In this document: piece after piece, positions 22,865-30,396 of the stretch | Layout of the letters: every line of letters starts with the position of its first letter | Numbering within the stretch: position 1 is the first letter of the stretch | Assembly: GCA_963720735.1 (NCBI GenBank) | Contig: CAVRGL010000001.1 | Coordinates: forward strand, 186,001 to 250,000 | From: JBBRHQ01 sp963720735 | Lineage (GTDB): Bacteria; Actinomycetota; Thermoleophilia; Solirubrobacterales; 70-9 | DNA length: 64,000 nucleotides | Direction of reading: 5' to 3' | Position numbers and translations under genes: made by a program | The notes under the pieces: model-generated | Told to the model about the DNA's origin: nothing | The model's database searches: none | The model's input: the letters and a program-made list of their open reading frames with translations, nothing else

Positions 22865-25018
22865 TCAGGCGAGAATATGTGCAGGCACCGCCTCGTCGCG
22901 GAAGCGAGCGTCTGGCAGGACGCGATCGAGCCAGCTCGGCAGATACCAGGCCGCCGGTCCGACGAGGCGCAGCAGCACCGGTACCAGCAGCAGCCGAACA
23001 AAGAAGGCGTCCAGCAGGACTGCGATGCCGAGGATCACCCCCATCTCCTTCGGGGGCAGGGGCCCCGAGAGGGCAAAGGTGAAGAACACGGCCACCATCA
23101 CCGCCCCGGCGGCGAGGATCACACGGCCGGAATGGGCCAGTCCGCCGATCATCGCCTGGCGCGCGTCTCCCGTGCGATCCCAGTGCTCTCTTGCGGAGGA
23201 GAGCAGGAAGACCGTGTAGTCCATCGAGATCGCGAAGATCATCGCGAAGAAGAAGACGGGCGCCCAGGCATCGAGGAAGCCCTGCGCCTGGAAGCCGAGC
23301 AAGCCGGCGAGGTGGCCGTCCTGGAAGATCCACTTGGCGATCCCGAATGCGGCGCCGGTCGCGAGCAGGTTGGTGAGCACGCCGATCGCCGCTGCCAAAG
23401 GCGCCCGGAAGGCCACGAGCAGCAGCAGGAAGCCGAGCGTCAGGACGAGCCCGATCACGACCGGTGTCTTTGCGGCAAGCGCGGCCTCGAGGTCGTGGTT
23501 CTCGGCCGCCGGGCCCCCGATCAGGGCGCTGGAGGGGAGCTCCGAGCGGAGGCGATCGATCGTCCCGCCCAGCTGGGGACTCGAGGGATCGCTGTTGGGG
23601 ACGGCCTCGACCAGCACCTGGCCGCCGCCGCCCGGCTGGGGCGGCAGGAGCCGGGTGATGCCCGGGTCGCTCTCTACTGCTGTAACGGTTCGCCGGGCCG
23701 CCGAGGCCGGGGCGACGATCTGCAGGACACCCGGTGCGCCCGGCCCGAAGCCCGCCTGGATCTGCTCATAGCCCTGCCGGGATTGGTCGCCGGCCGGGAC
23801 CACCTTGATCGAGGGCATCCCGGTGCGCAGAGAGAGCACCGGCAGCGCCAGGACGATCAGCGCCCCCGCGGCGAACCCACCGAACAGGTACGGCCGCCGC
23901 CACAGCAGTTCGCCCCAGCGGGCGAAGCGCGGAGAGCGATGCTCGCCGCTGTGCACCCAGGGAAGCGACAGGCGGTCGACCCGGGGGCCCAGCTTGGCGA
24001 GGGTCGCGGGCAGCAGCGTCAGGGTCGCGGCCAGCGCGAATAGGACCGAGACCATGATGCCCAGGGACGTCGAGCGGAAGGCGGGACTTGGCACCAGCAT
24101 CACCGCCGAGAGCGAGACCAGCACGGTCAGTCCTGAGAAGAGCACGGCTTTGCCGGCCGTGTCCATCGTGGCCGCCACGGCCTCGACGGGACTGAGCGCC
24201 TGGCCGAAGTGGGCCGCCCGGAAGCGAACGACGACGAAGAGGGCGTAGTCGATGCCCAGGGCAAGCGCGAACATCAACGCGAAGTTCATCGCCCAGATCG
24301 AGATCGGCGAGACCAGCGTTCCGAGGTAGAGCAGGCCCGCGGAGGCGATCAGCGCGGCGATCGTCAGCATCAGCGGCAGGCCCGCCGCCACCAGCGAGCC
24401 GAACGCCAGCACCAGGATCGCCATTGTCACCGGCCAGGAGATGACCTCGGACCTGAGCATCGCGTCGCGGTTCGCCCGGTTGAAGTCCGACCACATTCCG
24501 GAAGGGCCGGTCAGGTTGACGGCAACTCCAGGCCCCGCGGCGGCGGCGAGCTGGGCCTCAAGGCGGTCGGCGGCGTCGACCATCGCGTTCGGATCGGCGG
24601 TCGCGCCGGCACGGATCACGGCAGTGTGACCGTCGGGTGAGATCGAGAGACCGGGCCGCGGCGATGAGACCCGCCGCACGGCTGGATCCCTCCGCAGGAG
24701 CCGCTCCGAACGGGCCACCGTTTGCCGGAACTCGGACGCGACCGCGGTCAGAACCCGCGAGTAGACGACGACCTGCAGCGAGTAGCTGCCGGCGCCGGCG
24801 AAGTTGCGATCGATCTGCTTGCGGGCCCTGACCGACTCCGAGCCGTTCGCCTGCCAGCCGGCGCCGGAGAGCGCCGTTTCCACCCGCGGAGCGAGAATCC
24901 CGAGACCGACGGCGATCAGCGCCCAGGCGATGAAGACCCCTCGGCGATGCTGGGCCGCCAGCCTGCCGAGGCGGCCGATGGGCCCGAGGGCCCTGTTCAG
25001 ATCTGTTCCTGTTGCCAT
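22865..25018 (-). CDS. MMPL/RND family transporter
   Basis: 717 aa from ATG 25018, with GGAGG 5 nt upstream. It has the two-fold MMPL layout: helix 1 (HRRGVFIAWALIAVGLGILAP), an exported porter domain (~60-190), a helix cluster with GIDYALFVVVRFRA, a second exported domain (~375-500), and a second cluster with SMDYTVFLLSSAREHW. The Asp-Tyr pairs (GIDYA, SMDYT) are the conserved proton-relay residues of MmpL proteins. Family members export lipids, siderophores or drugs using proton motive force. The gene is divergent from a TetR gene across a paired operator, so TetR-controlled efflux is the likely arrangement. Confidence 0.93.
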   Translation of the reverse strand: MATGTDLNRALGPIGRLGRLAAQHRRGVFIAWALIAVGLGILAPRVETALSGAGWQANGSESVRARKQIDRNFAGAGSYSLQVVVYSRVLTAVASEFRQTVARSERLLRRDPAVRRVSSPRPGLSISPDGHTAVIRAGATADPNAMVDAADRLEAQLAAAAGPGVAVNLTGPSGMWSDFNRANRDAMLRSEVISWPVTMAILVLAFGSLVAAGLPLMLTIAALIASAGLLYLGTLVSPISIWAMNFALMFALALGIDYALFVVVRFRAAHFGQALSPVEAVAATMDTAGKAVLFSGLTVLVSLSAVMLVPSPAFRSTSLGIMVSVLFALAATLTLLPATLAKLGPRVDRLSLPWVHSGEHRSPRFARWGELLWRRPYLFGGFAAGALIVLALPVLSLRTGMPSIKVVPAGDQSRQGYEQIQAGFGPGAPGVLQIVAPASAARRTVTAVESDPGITRLLPPQPGGGGQVLVEAVPNSDPSSPQLGGTIDRLRSELPSSALIGGPAAENHDLEAALAAKTPVVIGLVLTLGFLLLLVAFRAPLAAAIGVLTNLLATGAAFGIAKWIFQDGHLAGLLGFQAQGFLDAWAPVFFFAMIFAISMDYTVFLLSSAREHWDRTGDARQAMIGGLAHSGRVILAAGAVMVAVFFTFALSGPLPPKEMGVILGIAVLLDAFFVRLLLVPVLLRLVGPAAWYLPSWLDRVLPDARFRDEAVPAHILA

Positions 25019-25031
25019 GGGTGCCTCCAAG

Positions 25032-25089
25032 AGTTAGTACGATCGTTCGTGTTAACTACGGCCCGACTATACGAACGGTCGTGCTAACT
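25032..25089. promoter_or_regulatory. Double inverted TetR operator between MMPL and TetR genes
   Basis: Two 19-bp arms, AGTTAGTACGATCGTTCGT (25032-25050) and ACGAACGGTCGTGCTAACT (25071-25089), are inverted copies differing at two positions. Each arm also contains a small near-palindrome, ACGAnCGnTCGT, typical of TetR sites. Together they fill the 79-bp divergent gap, so one repressor could shut both promoters. Confidence 0.75.
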
Positions 25090-25097
25090 TGTCAAGG

Positions 25098-25739
25098 GTG
25101 AATGTGACGGATATCCGCAGTGAGCCACAAACGCGCAGGCGGCGCAGCGACGGCGAACGGAGCCGCAACGCGATCCTGCGTGAAGCCGGCCAACTGGCCA
25201 CTGTCGAGGGGATCAACGGACTCTCGATCGGTCGGTTGGCGGAGGCCGTGGGGATGAGCAAGAGCGGCCTCTTTGCCCACTTCGGATCCAAGGAGGAGCT
25301 CCAGGTCGCGACAATCGAGATGGCGCGCGCCGTGTTCACAGAGCAGGTGATCGAACCAGCCTTGGCTTTGCCGACCGGGCTCGAGCGGCTGCGGCAGCTC
25401 GCCGAGAACTTCCTGCGCTACGTCGAGGGTGGCCTCTACCCGGGCGGCTGCTTCTTCGCGTCGGTCGCCGCCGAGATGGCGATGCGCCCCGGCCCGGTGC
25501 GTGACGGGGCGGTCCAGGTAATAGACGAGTTCTCCGGGCGGCTCGAGCAGGCCGTTCGCGACGCCCAGGCCGAGGGGGCGATCGATCCCTCAGAGGACGC
25601 CGAGCAGCTCGCCTTCGAGCTGAGCGCCTACCTCTCCCTCGCCAACGCCCAGTTCGCAGTCAGCCAGGAATCGGCACCGATCGACCGGGCCCGCCGCGTT
25701 CTGGAACGGCGCATCACGGCAGTGGCCACGGGCGCCTAG
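25098..25739 (+). CDS. TetR family regulator of the MMPL operon
   Basis: 213 aa from GTG 25098; TTG 25089 and GTG 25104 are alternative in-frame starts. The HTH is at ~20-65 (RSRNAILREAGQLATVEGING, LSIGRLAEAVGMSKSGLFAHFGSKEEL). The C-terminal part matches the TetR_C_6/YcdC-like class (GGCFFASVAAEMAMRPGPVRD). It is transcribed away from the MMPL gene and sits next to the paired operator at 25032-25089, the classic layout of a local repressor. The ligand is unknown but is probably a compound exported by the MMPL protein. Confidence 0.9.
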   Translation: MNVTDIRSEPQTRRRRSDGERSRNAILREAGQLATVEGINGLSIGRLAEAVGMSKSGLFAHFGSKEELQVATIEMARAVFTEQVIEPALALPTGLERLRQLAENFLRYVEGGLYPGGCFFASVAAEMAMRPGPVRDGAVQVIDEFSGRLEQAVRDAQAEGAIDPSEDAEQLAFELSAYLSLANAQFAVSQESAPIDRARRVLERRITAVATGA

Positions 25740-25771
25740 ACCGGCTCGATCAGAGGCCGCGGCGGGGATCC

Positions 25772-26173
25772 CTACTTCTGCCCACCCGCCGCTTCGAGTG
25801 CGCTTCCGAGATCGCGACCCCACTCGAACCGGGCGATTCGGCCCTGCCGAAGGCTCCAGCTGTGGGCTTCCTCCTGGACGAGCTCGCTCTCGCTTCCTCG
25901 GTTGCGCGTGTACCAGCTCACGGCGGCAACCACGATGTCCCCGCAGTCGAAGAGCTGGTGGAGCTCATGCCGGGACCTCTCCCAGACCTCACCGAAAGCC
26001 CGCATCGCGCGAACCACCTCAACGGGTCCATGGCGTACGCCAGGTTCGACCGCATCGGGCGGGTTGACGTATTCGATGTCCGGAGTGGCGAGTTCGAAGA
26101 GCCATTCAGGATCCTCGTCGATCATCCCCTCGTCGTAGATGCGGCGAACGATCTCCACGTTCTCCTGTGACAT
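25772..26173 (-). CDS. NTF2-like/SnoaL-type protein
   Basis: 133 aa from ATG 26173. The N-terminus MSQENVEIVRRIYDEG and the pattern VVRAMRAFGEVW ... HSWSLRQGRIARFEWGRD are typical of the NTF2-like superfamily (SnoaL/polyketide-cyclase-like cone fold). These small proteins are numerous in Thermoleophilia, and most have no assigned reaction. It is cytoplasmic, with no signal peptide. It follows the cyclase gene on the same strand by ~45 bp and has a paralogue with the same N-terminus at 27553. I cannot assign a substrate. Confidence 0.8.
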   Translation of the reverse strand: MSQENVEIVRRIYDEGMIDEDPEWLFELATPDIEYVNPPDAVEPGVRHGPVEVVRAMRAFGEVWERSRHELHQLFDCGDIVVAAVSWYTRNRGSESELVQEEAHSWSLRQGRIARFEWGRDLGSALEAAGGQK

Positions 26174-26217
26174 CGCCTGCGCAGTATCCCGCTTCGACGG
26201 CCCCCGCCTGAAGGCTG

Positions 26218-27369
26218 CTAGGCCTGCGGTCTGGCCAAGCTCAAGGAGAAGAGCTCGATCGGCGTCTCGAAGCCGAGCAGAGTCTGCTCTCCCAACGATT
26301 CCCAGGCACGCTGGGGCGCCGCCTCGGCGACCCGCGCCGTCGCCACGAGCTGATCGTCCTTGGCGATGCTCAAGAGCCGAGCGGCGAGGTTGACCGCGCG
26401 ACCGTAGTAGTCGCCGTCTCGGAACAGGCTGCTTCCATGGTGTAGCCCGCCATGTAGTGAGGGGCTTCGGCTGTCGCGCTTCGCGGCGGCTATCGCCAGG
26501 GCTGCAGCGACCGCAGCGTCGGGATCCGGGTAGGCCAGCATGTAGCCGTCTCCCAGCTCCTTGACCAAACGGCCCCTTTCTCCCAGATTCGATCTGACCG
26601 CTGAGCCGAGGCGGCCGACGACCTCGATCGCCTTCGCGTCCCCCTGACGGTTGGCATACGAGGTGAAGTGGCGCAGGTCCAAGAAGAGCAATGACACGTC
26701 GACCGCTCCTGGAACCGGAAGTCCCTCGGTCTCCGACTCCACCTCCCAAGCGGCCGCCTGGGTGATCTCATGCTCGAGCTTTCGCCGGTGCACGGCATGC
26801 AGCAGCGGATCGACAAGCGGCAGCAGCCATGCGACCGCTTGCCTGGTCGCGCTGAGGGTGTCGAGCGGATTGGGTGCGGACTCCTTCAGCCGGGCTTGCA
26901 CGTGAGTGTTGAAGAGATGCAGCTCGGTTTGTGCGATCCGGCCGAGTGCCTGACCGTAGACCCGGGCGATCTCAAGCCGGACCTCGGCGGGCCAGACATC
27001 CTCGAGCCGCCCCAGCTCGCGAAACGCTTCCGCTTCTTCGGCGGTGAAGTAGGCCTCGTCCGGGTCAGGTGGTGCCAGGCCAAAGCTCTTGAGCATTTCC
27101 TGGATGTCGGAGGCGGGCAGGCCGCCGTTCGCCTCGATCTGGGCGGCGCTCACCGTCCGCCTTTCCCGCTCGGCATCCAGGACTCCCTCGAAGATTGCTC
27201 CCTCGAGGCGGCCCTGCTCAGAGGTCGTGCGGATCTGCTCGGCCGTCACCCCGAGCCGCAGCAGGGCAGCAACGAGCTGATGCTCCTCGGCATTCAGCCC
27301 CAGTTCGCGCGCGAGGTCCTCAGCGGTCACCGGATGCGCTGGCGAAGGCCGGTTCCCTGAGGCGCTCAT
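26218..27369 (-). CDS. Class III adenylate cyclase with Rv1264-like regulatory N-domain
   Basis: 383 aa. The helical N-terminal half (~15-200; TAEDLARELGLNAEEHQLVA, AQTELHLFNTHVQARLKE) resembles the autoinhibitory domain of the mycobacterial pH-sensing cyclase Rv1264. Residues ~215-380 form a class III catalytic domain: first metal Asp in LLFLDLRHFTSYANRQGD, second in VKELGDGYMLAYPDPDAA, and the Asn/Arg transition-state pair in YYGRAVNLAARLL. It would make cAMP in the cytoplasm as a homodimer. The adenine-selecting residues cannot be assigned with certainty, so guanylate cyclase is not excluded. It lies next to two NTF2-like genes. Confidence 0.9.
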   Translation of the reverse strand: MSASGNRPSPAHPVTAEDLARELGLNAEEHQLVAALLRLGVTAEQIRTTSEQGRLEGAIFEGVLDAERERRTVSAAQIEANGGLPASDIQEMLKSFGLAPPDPDEAYFTAEEAEAFRELGRLEDVWPAEVRLEIARVYGQALGRIAQTELHLFNTHVQARLKESAPNPLDTLSATRQAVAWLLPLVDPLLHAVHRRKLEHEITQAAAWEVESETEGLPVPGAVDVSLLFLDLRHFTSYANRQGDAKAIEVVGRLGSAVRSNLGERGRLVKELGDGYMLAYPDPDAAVAAALAIAAAKRDSRSPSLHGGLHHGSSLFRDGDYYGRAVNLAARLLSIAKDDQLVATARVAEAAPQRAWESLGEQTLLGFETPIELFSLSLARPQA

Positions 27370-27552
27370 CTGTCGATGACTACCACAGCGAGGTTGAGTG
27401 AGTCACCGCGTTGCTTGGCCTTGGCGTACCCGGACTGGTTGTCGCCCTTGCGGCCGCTGGGAGTGTCAACGGCTGCCTGGCGTCTCTAGCCTCGCATCGA
27501 CCCGAGTATCGCCGGCATTGGGCGGTCGAATCCGCGCGATACTGCGCAGGCG

Positions 27553-27897
27553 ATGTCGCAGGAGAACGTGGAGATCGCCTGGAGAGCCTCCAGTGCCTGG
27601 AACGAGGGCGGGATCGAAGCGCTGCTGCCGTATCTGGATCCCGATGTCGAGTGGCACGCGCCCAGGGAGTCGATGGAACCGGGGAGCTATCACGGGCACG
27701 CCGGGGTGCGTAACTACCTGGGTCGTCTCGCCGAGGTCTTCGAACAGGCGCGAGCGGAGCCGGTCGACGTCATCGATGTGGATGCGGAGCGCGTGATCGC
27801 GGTTATCCGGGTGATCGGCAGAAGCGAGAAATTCGGAACAGAGATCCACGCCGAGTGGGCGTGGCTGCTCAGGATGCGCAGCGGGAAGGGCATCTGA
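27553..27897 (+). CDS. NTF2-like protein, apparently C-terminally truncated
   Basis: 114 aa from ATG 27553. MSQENVEIAWRASSAWNEGG, YLDPDVEWHAPRESMEPGSY and VRNYLGRLAEVFEQA place it in the same NTF2-like group as the gene at 25772. It stops in WLLRMRSGKGI, where relatives continue ~20 residues (SLRQGRIARFEWGRD in the paralogue), so the last strand and helix are missing. Other frames offer no continuation. It ends ~77 bp before tRNA-Glu. It may be a truncated gene or simply a short variant. Confidence 0.65.
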   Translation: MSQENVEIAWRASSAWNEGGIEALLPYLDPDVEWHAPRESMEPGSYHGHAGVRNYLGRLAEVFEQARAEPVDVIDVDAERVIAVIRVIGRSEKFGTEIHAEWAWLLRMRSGKGI

Positions 27898-27942
27898 AGT
27901 AGGGGCTCAAACCCGCAAGGTCGAAATCCCCGCTGAACGAGA

Positions 27943-27964
27943 AAACCGCGCCGTGGCGCGGTTT
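27943..27964 (-). terminator. Rho-independent terminator of tRNA-Glu
   Basis: AAACCGCGC, loop CGTG, GCGCGGTTT, followed on the minus strand by TTTTCTCGTT. It begins 9 nt after the tRNA-Glu 3' end and is correctly oriented for it. Confidence 0.75.
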
Positions 27965-27973
27965 CGGTGAGGC

Positions 27974-28044
27974 ACCGCTACGGGGATTCGAACCCCGGTT
28001 TCCGGACTGAGAATCCGGCGTCCTAGTCCCCTAGACGATAGCGG
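27974..28044 (-). tRNA. tRNA-Glu (anticodon CTC)
   Basis: The cloverleaf can be folded by eye: acceptor CCGCTAT/GTAGCGG, D arm TCTAGGGGACTAGGA, anticodon arm CCGGA-TTCTCAG-TCCGG with CTC, and T arm CGGGG-TTCGAAT-CCCCG. CCA is not encoded. It reads GAG codons, very common in this GC-rich DNA. A terminator hairpin follows. Confidence 0.95.
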
Positions 28045-28115
28045 CGGGGACGGGCGATTCTAGCGGCAGCCGGCCCATCTCCGTGAGCACCGGAGCGCTA
28101 AATTGCCTTGCTCCC

Positions 28116-28199
28116 GCGGCTGTGGCGGAACTGGTAGACGCGCAGGCTTCAGGTGCCTGTGTCCTTCGGGACGTGGAGGTTCGACTCCTCTCAGCCGCA
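28116..28199 (+). tRNA. tRNA-Leu (anticodon CAG)
   Basis: Acceptor GCGGCTG/CAGCCGC, D arm with GGTAGACGC, anticodon arm CAGGC-TTCAGGT-GCCTG with CAG, a long class II variable arm (TGTCCTTCGGGACG), and T arm GGAGG-TTCGACT-CCTCT. CCA is not encoded. It reads CUG codons. It is divergent from tRNA-Glu; the 71-bp spacer must hold both promoters. Confidence 0.96.
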
Positions 28200-28209
28200 T
28201 CGCCCTAAA

Positions 28210-28239
28210 GAGAAGGGCGGCCCGGAGGCCGCCCTTCTC
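28210..28239. terminator. Strong bidirectional terminator hairpin
   Basis: A perfect 13-bp stem, GAGAAGGGCGGCC, around a CGGA loop lies 11 nt after tRNA-Leu and 31 bp after the stop of the minus-strand gene ending at 28271. On the minus strand it is followed by TTTAGGG. It serves both converging transcripts. Confidence 0.75.
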
Positions 28240-28270
28240 GGTAACGCCTTGCGAATCGCCTATGCGATCG

Positions 28271-29086
28271 CTACTTGACCGTGCAGCGCTGGGTCGCCGA
28301 GGCCGGCAAGGAACCGGACCGGGCCGGGCCGCCGTTGCTCGAGTAATGGAACGTGCCCTTGTAGAACCACTTGCGGTGGCTGCACTTGGCGCTGACGTAG
28401 TAGTGCCTGGTCCTGACCTTGACCTTGTGGCCATGACGACGGACCCTCTTAGTCGTGACCCACGGCTTGTGGGAAACGGTGACGTCGAAGATCGTCGTTG
28501 CGGATCCAGCCAAGAGCTGGGGAACCGTCACGTCGAGCTTCCAACCGTACTTGCCGCTGAGCTTGGACAGCTTGCCGACCAGGACTAGCGCCTGAGAGGT
28601 ACCAAGCACGGGCGAATAGACGTGCAGCAGGATCACAGGCTTACCGCCGATAGGCTTGCCGTTGAACGCAGATATCGTGGTCTCGACAGCACTGGTCGCC
28701 GCCGGGTCGCCGGCGATATGGGCCTGGGCCCGGCCAGTACCGAGATACGCCTTGCCGCACTTGGCCTTCGCTTGGTCGGTGGTCAGACCCGTGAGGCTCT
28801 GTTTGCACTGGGGCAGGCCCCTGGTGTCGAACTTGATGTCCTTGTCGTAGTAGATGATGGCGCGATCGACCGGGGTGATCGCGAAGGCCCCCGTGCCGGT
28901 CGTCCCCGTGGTGGTCACGCTCCGAAGCTTGGCGTTGCCGAACTTGGTCTTGGACTGCTTGCTCGGGCTGAGGGTGACCGCCATCGACTGCGTGTTCAGC
29001 GTGTTGCCGCTGCCCAGGGCGATGGATGAAACGCCGACGGCGAGGGCCAGGCCGAGCGCCCAAATCAGATGCTTGCGCTTCCGCAT
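28271..29086 (-). CDS. Secreted protein of a local paralogous family (copy 1)
   Basis: 271 aa with a basic N-terminus and signal peptide (HLIWALGLALAVGVSSIALG). The mature protein is beta-rich with no recognised domain; conserved blocks are AFAITPVDRAIIYYDKDIKF, LPQCKQSLTGLTTDQAKAKC, KPVILLHVYSPVLGTSQALV and SAKCSHRKWFYKGTFHY. It shares these blocks with the next gene upstream (29313-30239), so the two arose by tandem duplication. Cys pairs suggest disulfides, and a basic RRHGHKVKVRTRHY stretch precedes SAKCSH. Function unknown; the fold resembles exported cell-surface proteins with Ser/Thr-rich strands. Confidence 0.75.
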   Translation of the reverse strand: MRKRKHLIWALGLALAVGVSSIALGSGNTLNTQSMAVTLSPSKQSKTKFGNAKLRSVTTTGTTGTGAFAITPVDRAIIYYDKDIKFDTRGLPQCKQSLTGLTTDQAKAKCGKAYLGTGRAQAHIAGDPAATSAVETTISAFNGKPIGGKPVILLHVYSPVLGTSQALVLVGKLSKLSGKYGWKLDVTVPQLLAGSATTIFDVTVSHKPWVTTKRVRRHGHKVKVRTRHYYVSAKCSHRKWFYKGTFHYSSNGGPARSGSLPASATQRCTVK

Positions 29087-29312
29087 TCTCTAGATTCTCC
29101 TTGGTCCTGACGCCTCCTCGGGCGCCTTTTTTCCCGCAGACTCTCCGCGGCTTTCTCTCTCCCGGCTCGAACCTATCAGGCTCGGGCCGCTCTTCCAGAA
29201 AACGAGGCGGGCCGCGAAGTTGCGGTGCCTCCATCCCTGCTTGCTACTTATATTCCTACCCGGCGGAGCGCGCCCGGTTACGGACGCGCTCCGCGTCGCG
29301 TTGCCCCGGCCT

Positions 29313-30239
29313 TCAATGGCGCACCGTGCAGCGCTGGCTGCTCGTGGCACCGAGTGAGCCGGTGCGGGCCGGGCCGCCGTTGCTCTTGTAGTGGAACGTG
29401 CCCCTGTAGTTCCACTTGCGGTGGCTGCACTTGGCGCTGACGTAGAGATGCCTGACCTTAATCCTTCTGCGGATTCTGCGGCCGTGGCGGCGGATGATCT
29501 TGGTCCGCCTCGTGACCCACGGCTTGTGCTGCACGGTGACGTCGAACACGGTCGTCGCCGATCCTGCCAGCAGCTGAGGCACCGTCACATCGAGCTTCCA
29601 GCCGTATTTTGCCCCGCGGACCTTGTTGAGCTTCCCGACCAGGACCAGTGCCTGGGAGGTGCCGAGGGCGGGAGAGTAGACGTGGAGCAGGATCACCGGC
29701 TTCTTGATCTTGATCGTTCTCTTGACCTTGATCCTTCTGTGGATTCTGTGGCCGTGGCGGCGGATGATCTTGGTCCGGCGGATGATCTTGGTCCGCTTCG
29801 CCCACTTGGGCTTGCCGTTGAAGGCCGTGATCGTGGTCGCGATGTCGGGACTCTCGGGAACGCCCGCGATCTTGGCGATCGCCTGGCCCTTACCGACCTT
29901 TGCCTTGCGGCACCTGGCCAATGCCTGGGCGGTGGTCAGACCCGCGAGACTCCTCTTGCACTGCGGGAGCCCATTGGTGTCGAACTTGATGTCCCTGTCG
30001 TAGTAGATGACCGCATGATCGACCGGGGTGATCGCGTAGGCGCCGGAACCGGTGGATCCGGTGGTCGTGATGCTCCGAAGCTTGGCGTTGCTGAATCGGT
30101 GCTTCTTCTGCTTGCTCGGGCTGACCGCGACGGCCATCTTCTGGGTGTTGAGCGTGTTGCCCGCACCCACGGCGACGGCCGAGACGCCCAGCACCAGGGC
30201 CAGGCCCAAAATCCAGATCAGATGCTTGCGCTTGCTCAT
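29313..30239 (-). CDS. Secreted paralogue (copy 2) carrying a duplicated basic cassette
   Basis: 308 aa, signal peptide HLIWILGLALVLGVSAVAVG. It aligns block for block with copy 1 (AYAITPVDHAVIYYDRDIKF, LPQCKRSLAGLTTAQALARC, KPVILLHVYSPALGTSQALV, SAKCSHRKWNYRGTFHY) but is ~37 residues longer. The extra length is mostly a Lys/Arg/Ile insert before KPVILL, RTKIIRRTKIIRRHGHRI then HRRIKVKRTIKIK. A close copy, RTKIIRRHGRRIRRRIKV, stands at the original basic site before the Cys block. The DNA copies (29461-29509 and 29731-29795) are nearly identical, showing recent copying inside the gene. Function unknown; the basic patches could bind anionic wall polymers. Confidence 0.75.
   Translation of the reverse strand: MSKRKHLIWILGLALVLGVSAVAVGAGNTLNTQKMAVAVSPSKQKKHRFSNAKLRSITTTGSTGSGAYAITPVDHAVIYYDRDIKFDTNGLPQCKRSLAGLTTAQALARCRKAKVGKGQAIAKIAGVPESPDIATTITAFNGKPKWAKRTKIIRRTKIIRRHGHRIHRRIKVKRTIKIKKPVILLHVYSPALGTSQALVLVGKLNKVRGAKYGWKLDVTVPQLLAGSATTVFDVTVQHKPWVTRRTKIIRRHGRRIRRRIKVRHLYVSAKCSHRKWNYRGTFHYKSNGGPARTGSLGATSSQRCTVRH
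29461..29509. repeat. Intragenic cassette repeat, copy A
   Basis: This ~48-bp segment, beginning ATCCTTCTGCGGATTCTG, recurs at 29731-29778 with two differences (both C to T in CTGCGG). It encodes RTKIIRRHGRRIRRRIKV on the minus strand. Confidence 0.85.
29731..29795. repeat. Intragenic cassette repeat, copy B, with an internal 18-bp tandem duplication
   Basis: This copy matches 29461-29509 and then repeats GGCGGATGATCTTGGTCC once more in tandem (~29757-29793), giving RTKIIRRTKIIRR in the protein. The tandem step suggests replication slippage after the cassette was copied. Confidence 0.8.
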
Positions 30240-30274
30240 ATGCCTTGAACCTCCTCTGCTCTGCCCGGGGCGCT

Positions 30275-30396
30275 CCGGCCGTCGTTCCCCCCGCCGGCCG
30301 TCCTTCCCCCCGCTCTTGCGGCCTGGGACTTCAGTTGCTCGCTACCGGCGCGCCAAGGTCCCCCTCCTCGCGGCCTGGACTTCAACTACCCGCTAC
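30275..30396. repeat. Degenerate tandem repeats between the secreted paralogue and the MCE operon
   Basis: Two adjacent 19-mers (30275-30293 and 30294-30312), CCGGCCGTCGTTCCCCCCG and the same with one G-to-C change. They are followed by two ~28-bp copies that start GCGGCCTGG(G)ACTTCA and end CGCTAC (30318-30345 and 30370-30396). The last copy overlaps the stop codon of the MCE gene. No protein or RNA role is evident; the region is C-rich on the plus strand. Confidence 0.65.

Noticed and set aside
22472..24043. Plus-strand frame (523 aa) opposite the MMPL gene
   Set aside because: Charged low-complexity shadow with no family signature.
27898..28115. tRNA genes as an integration site for a genomic island
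   Set aside because: No integrase, no duplicated tRNA 3' end and no composition change were seen on either side.
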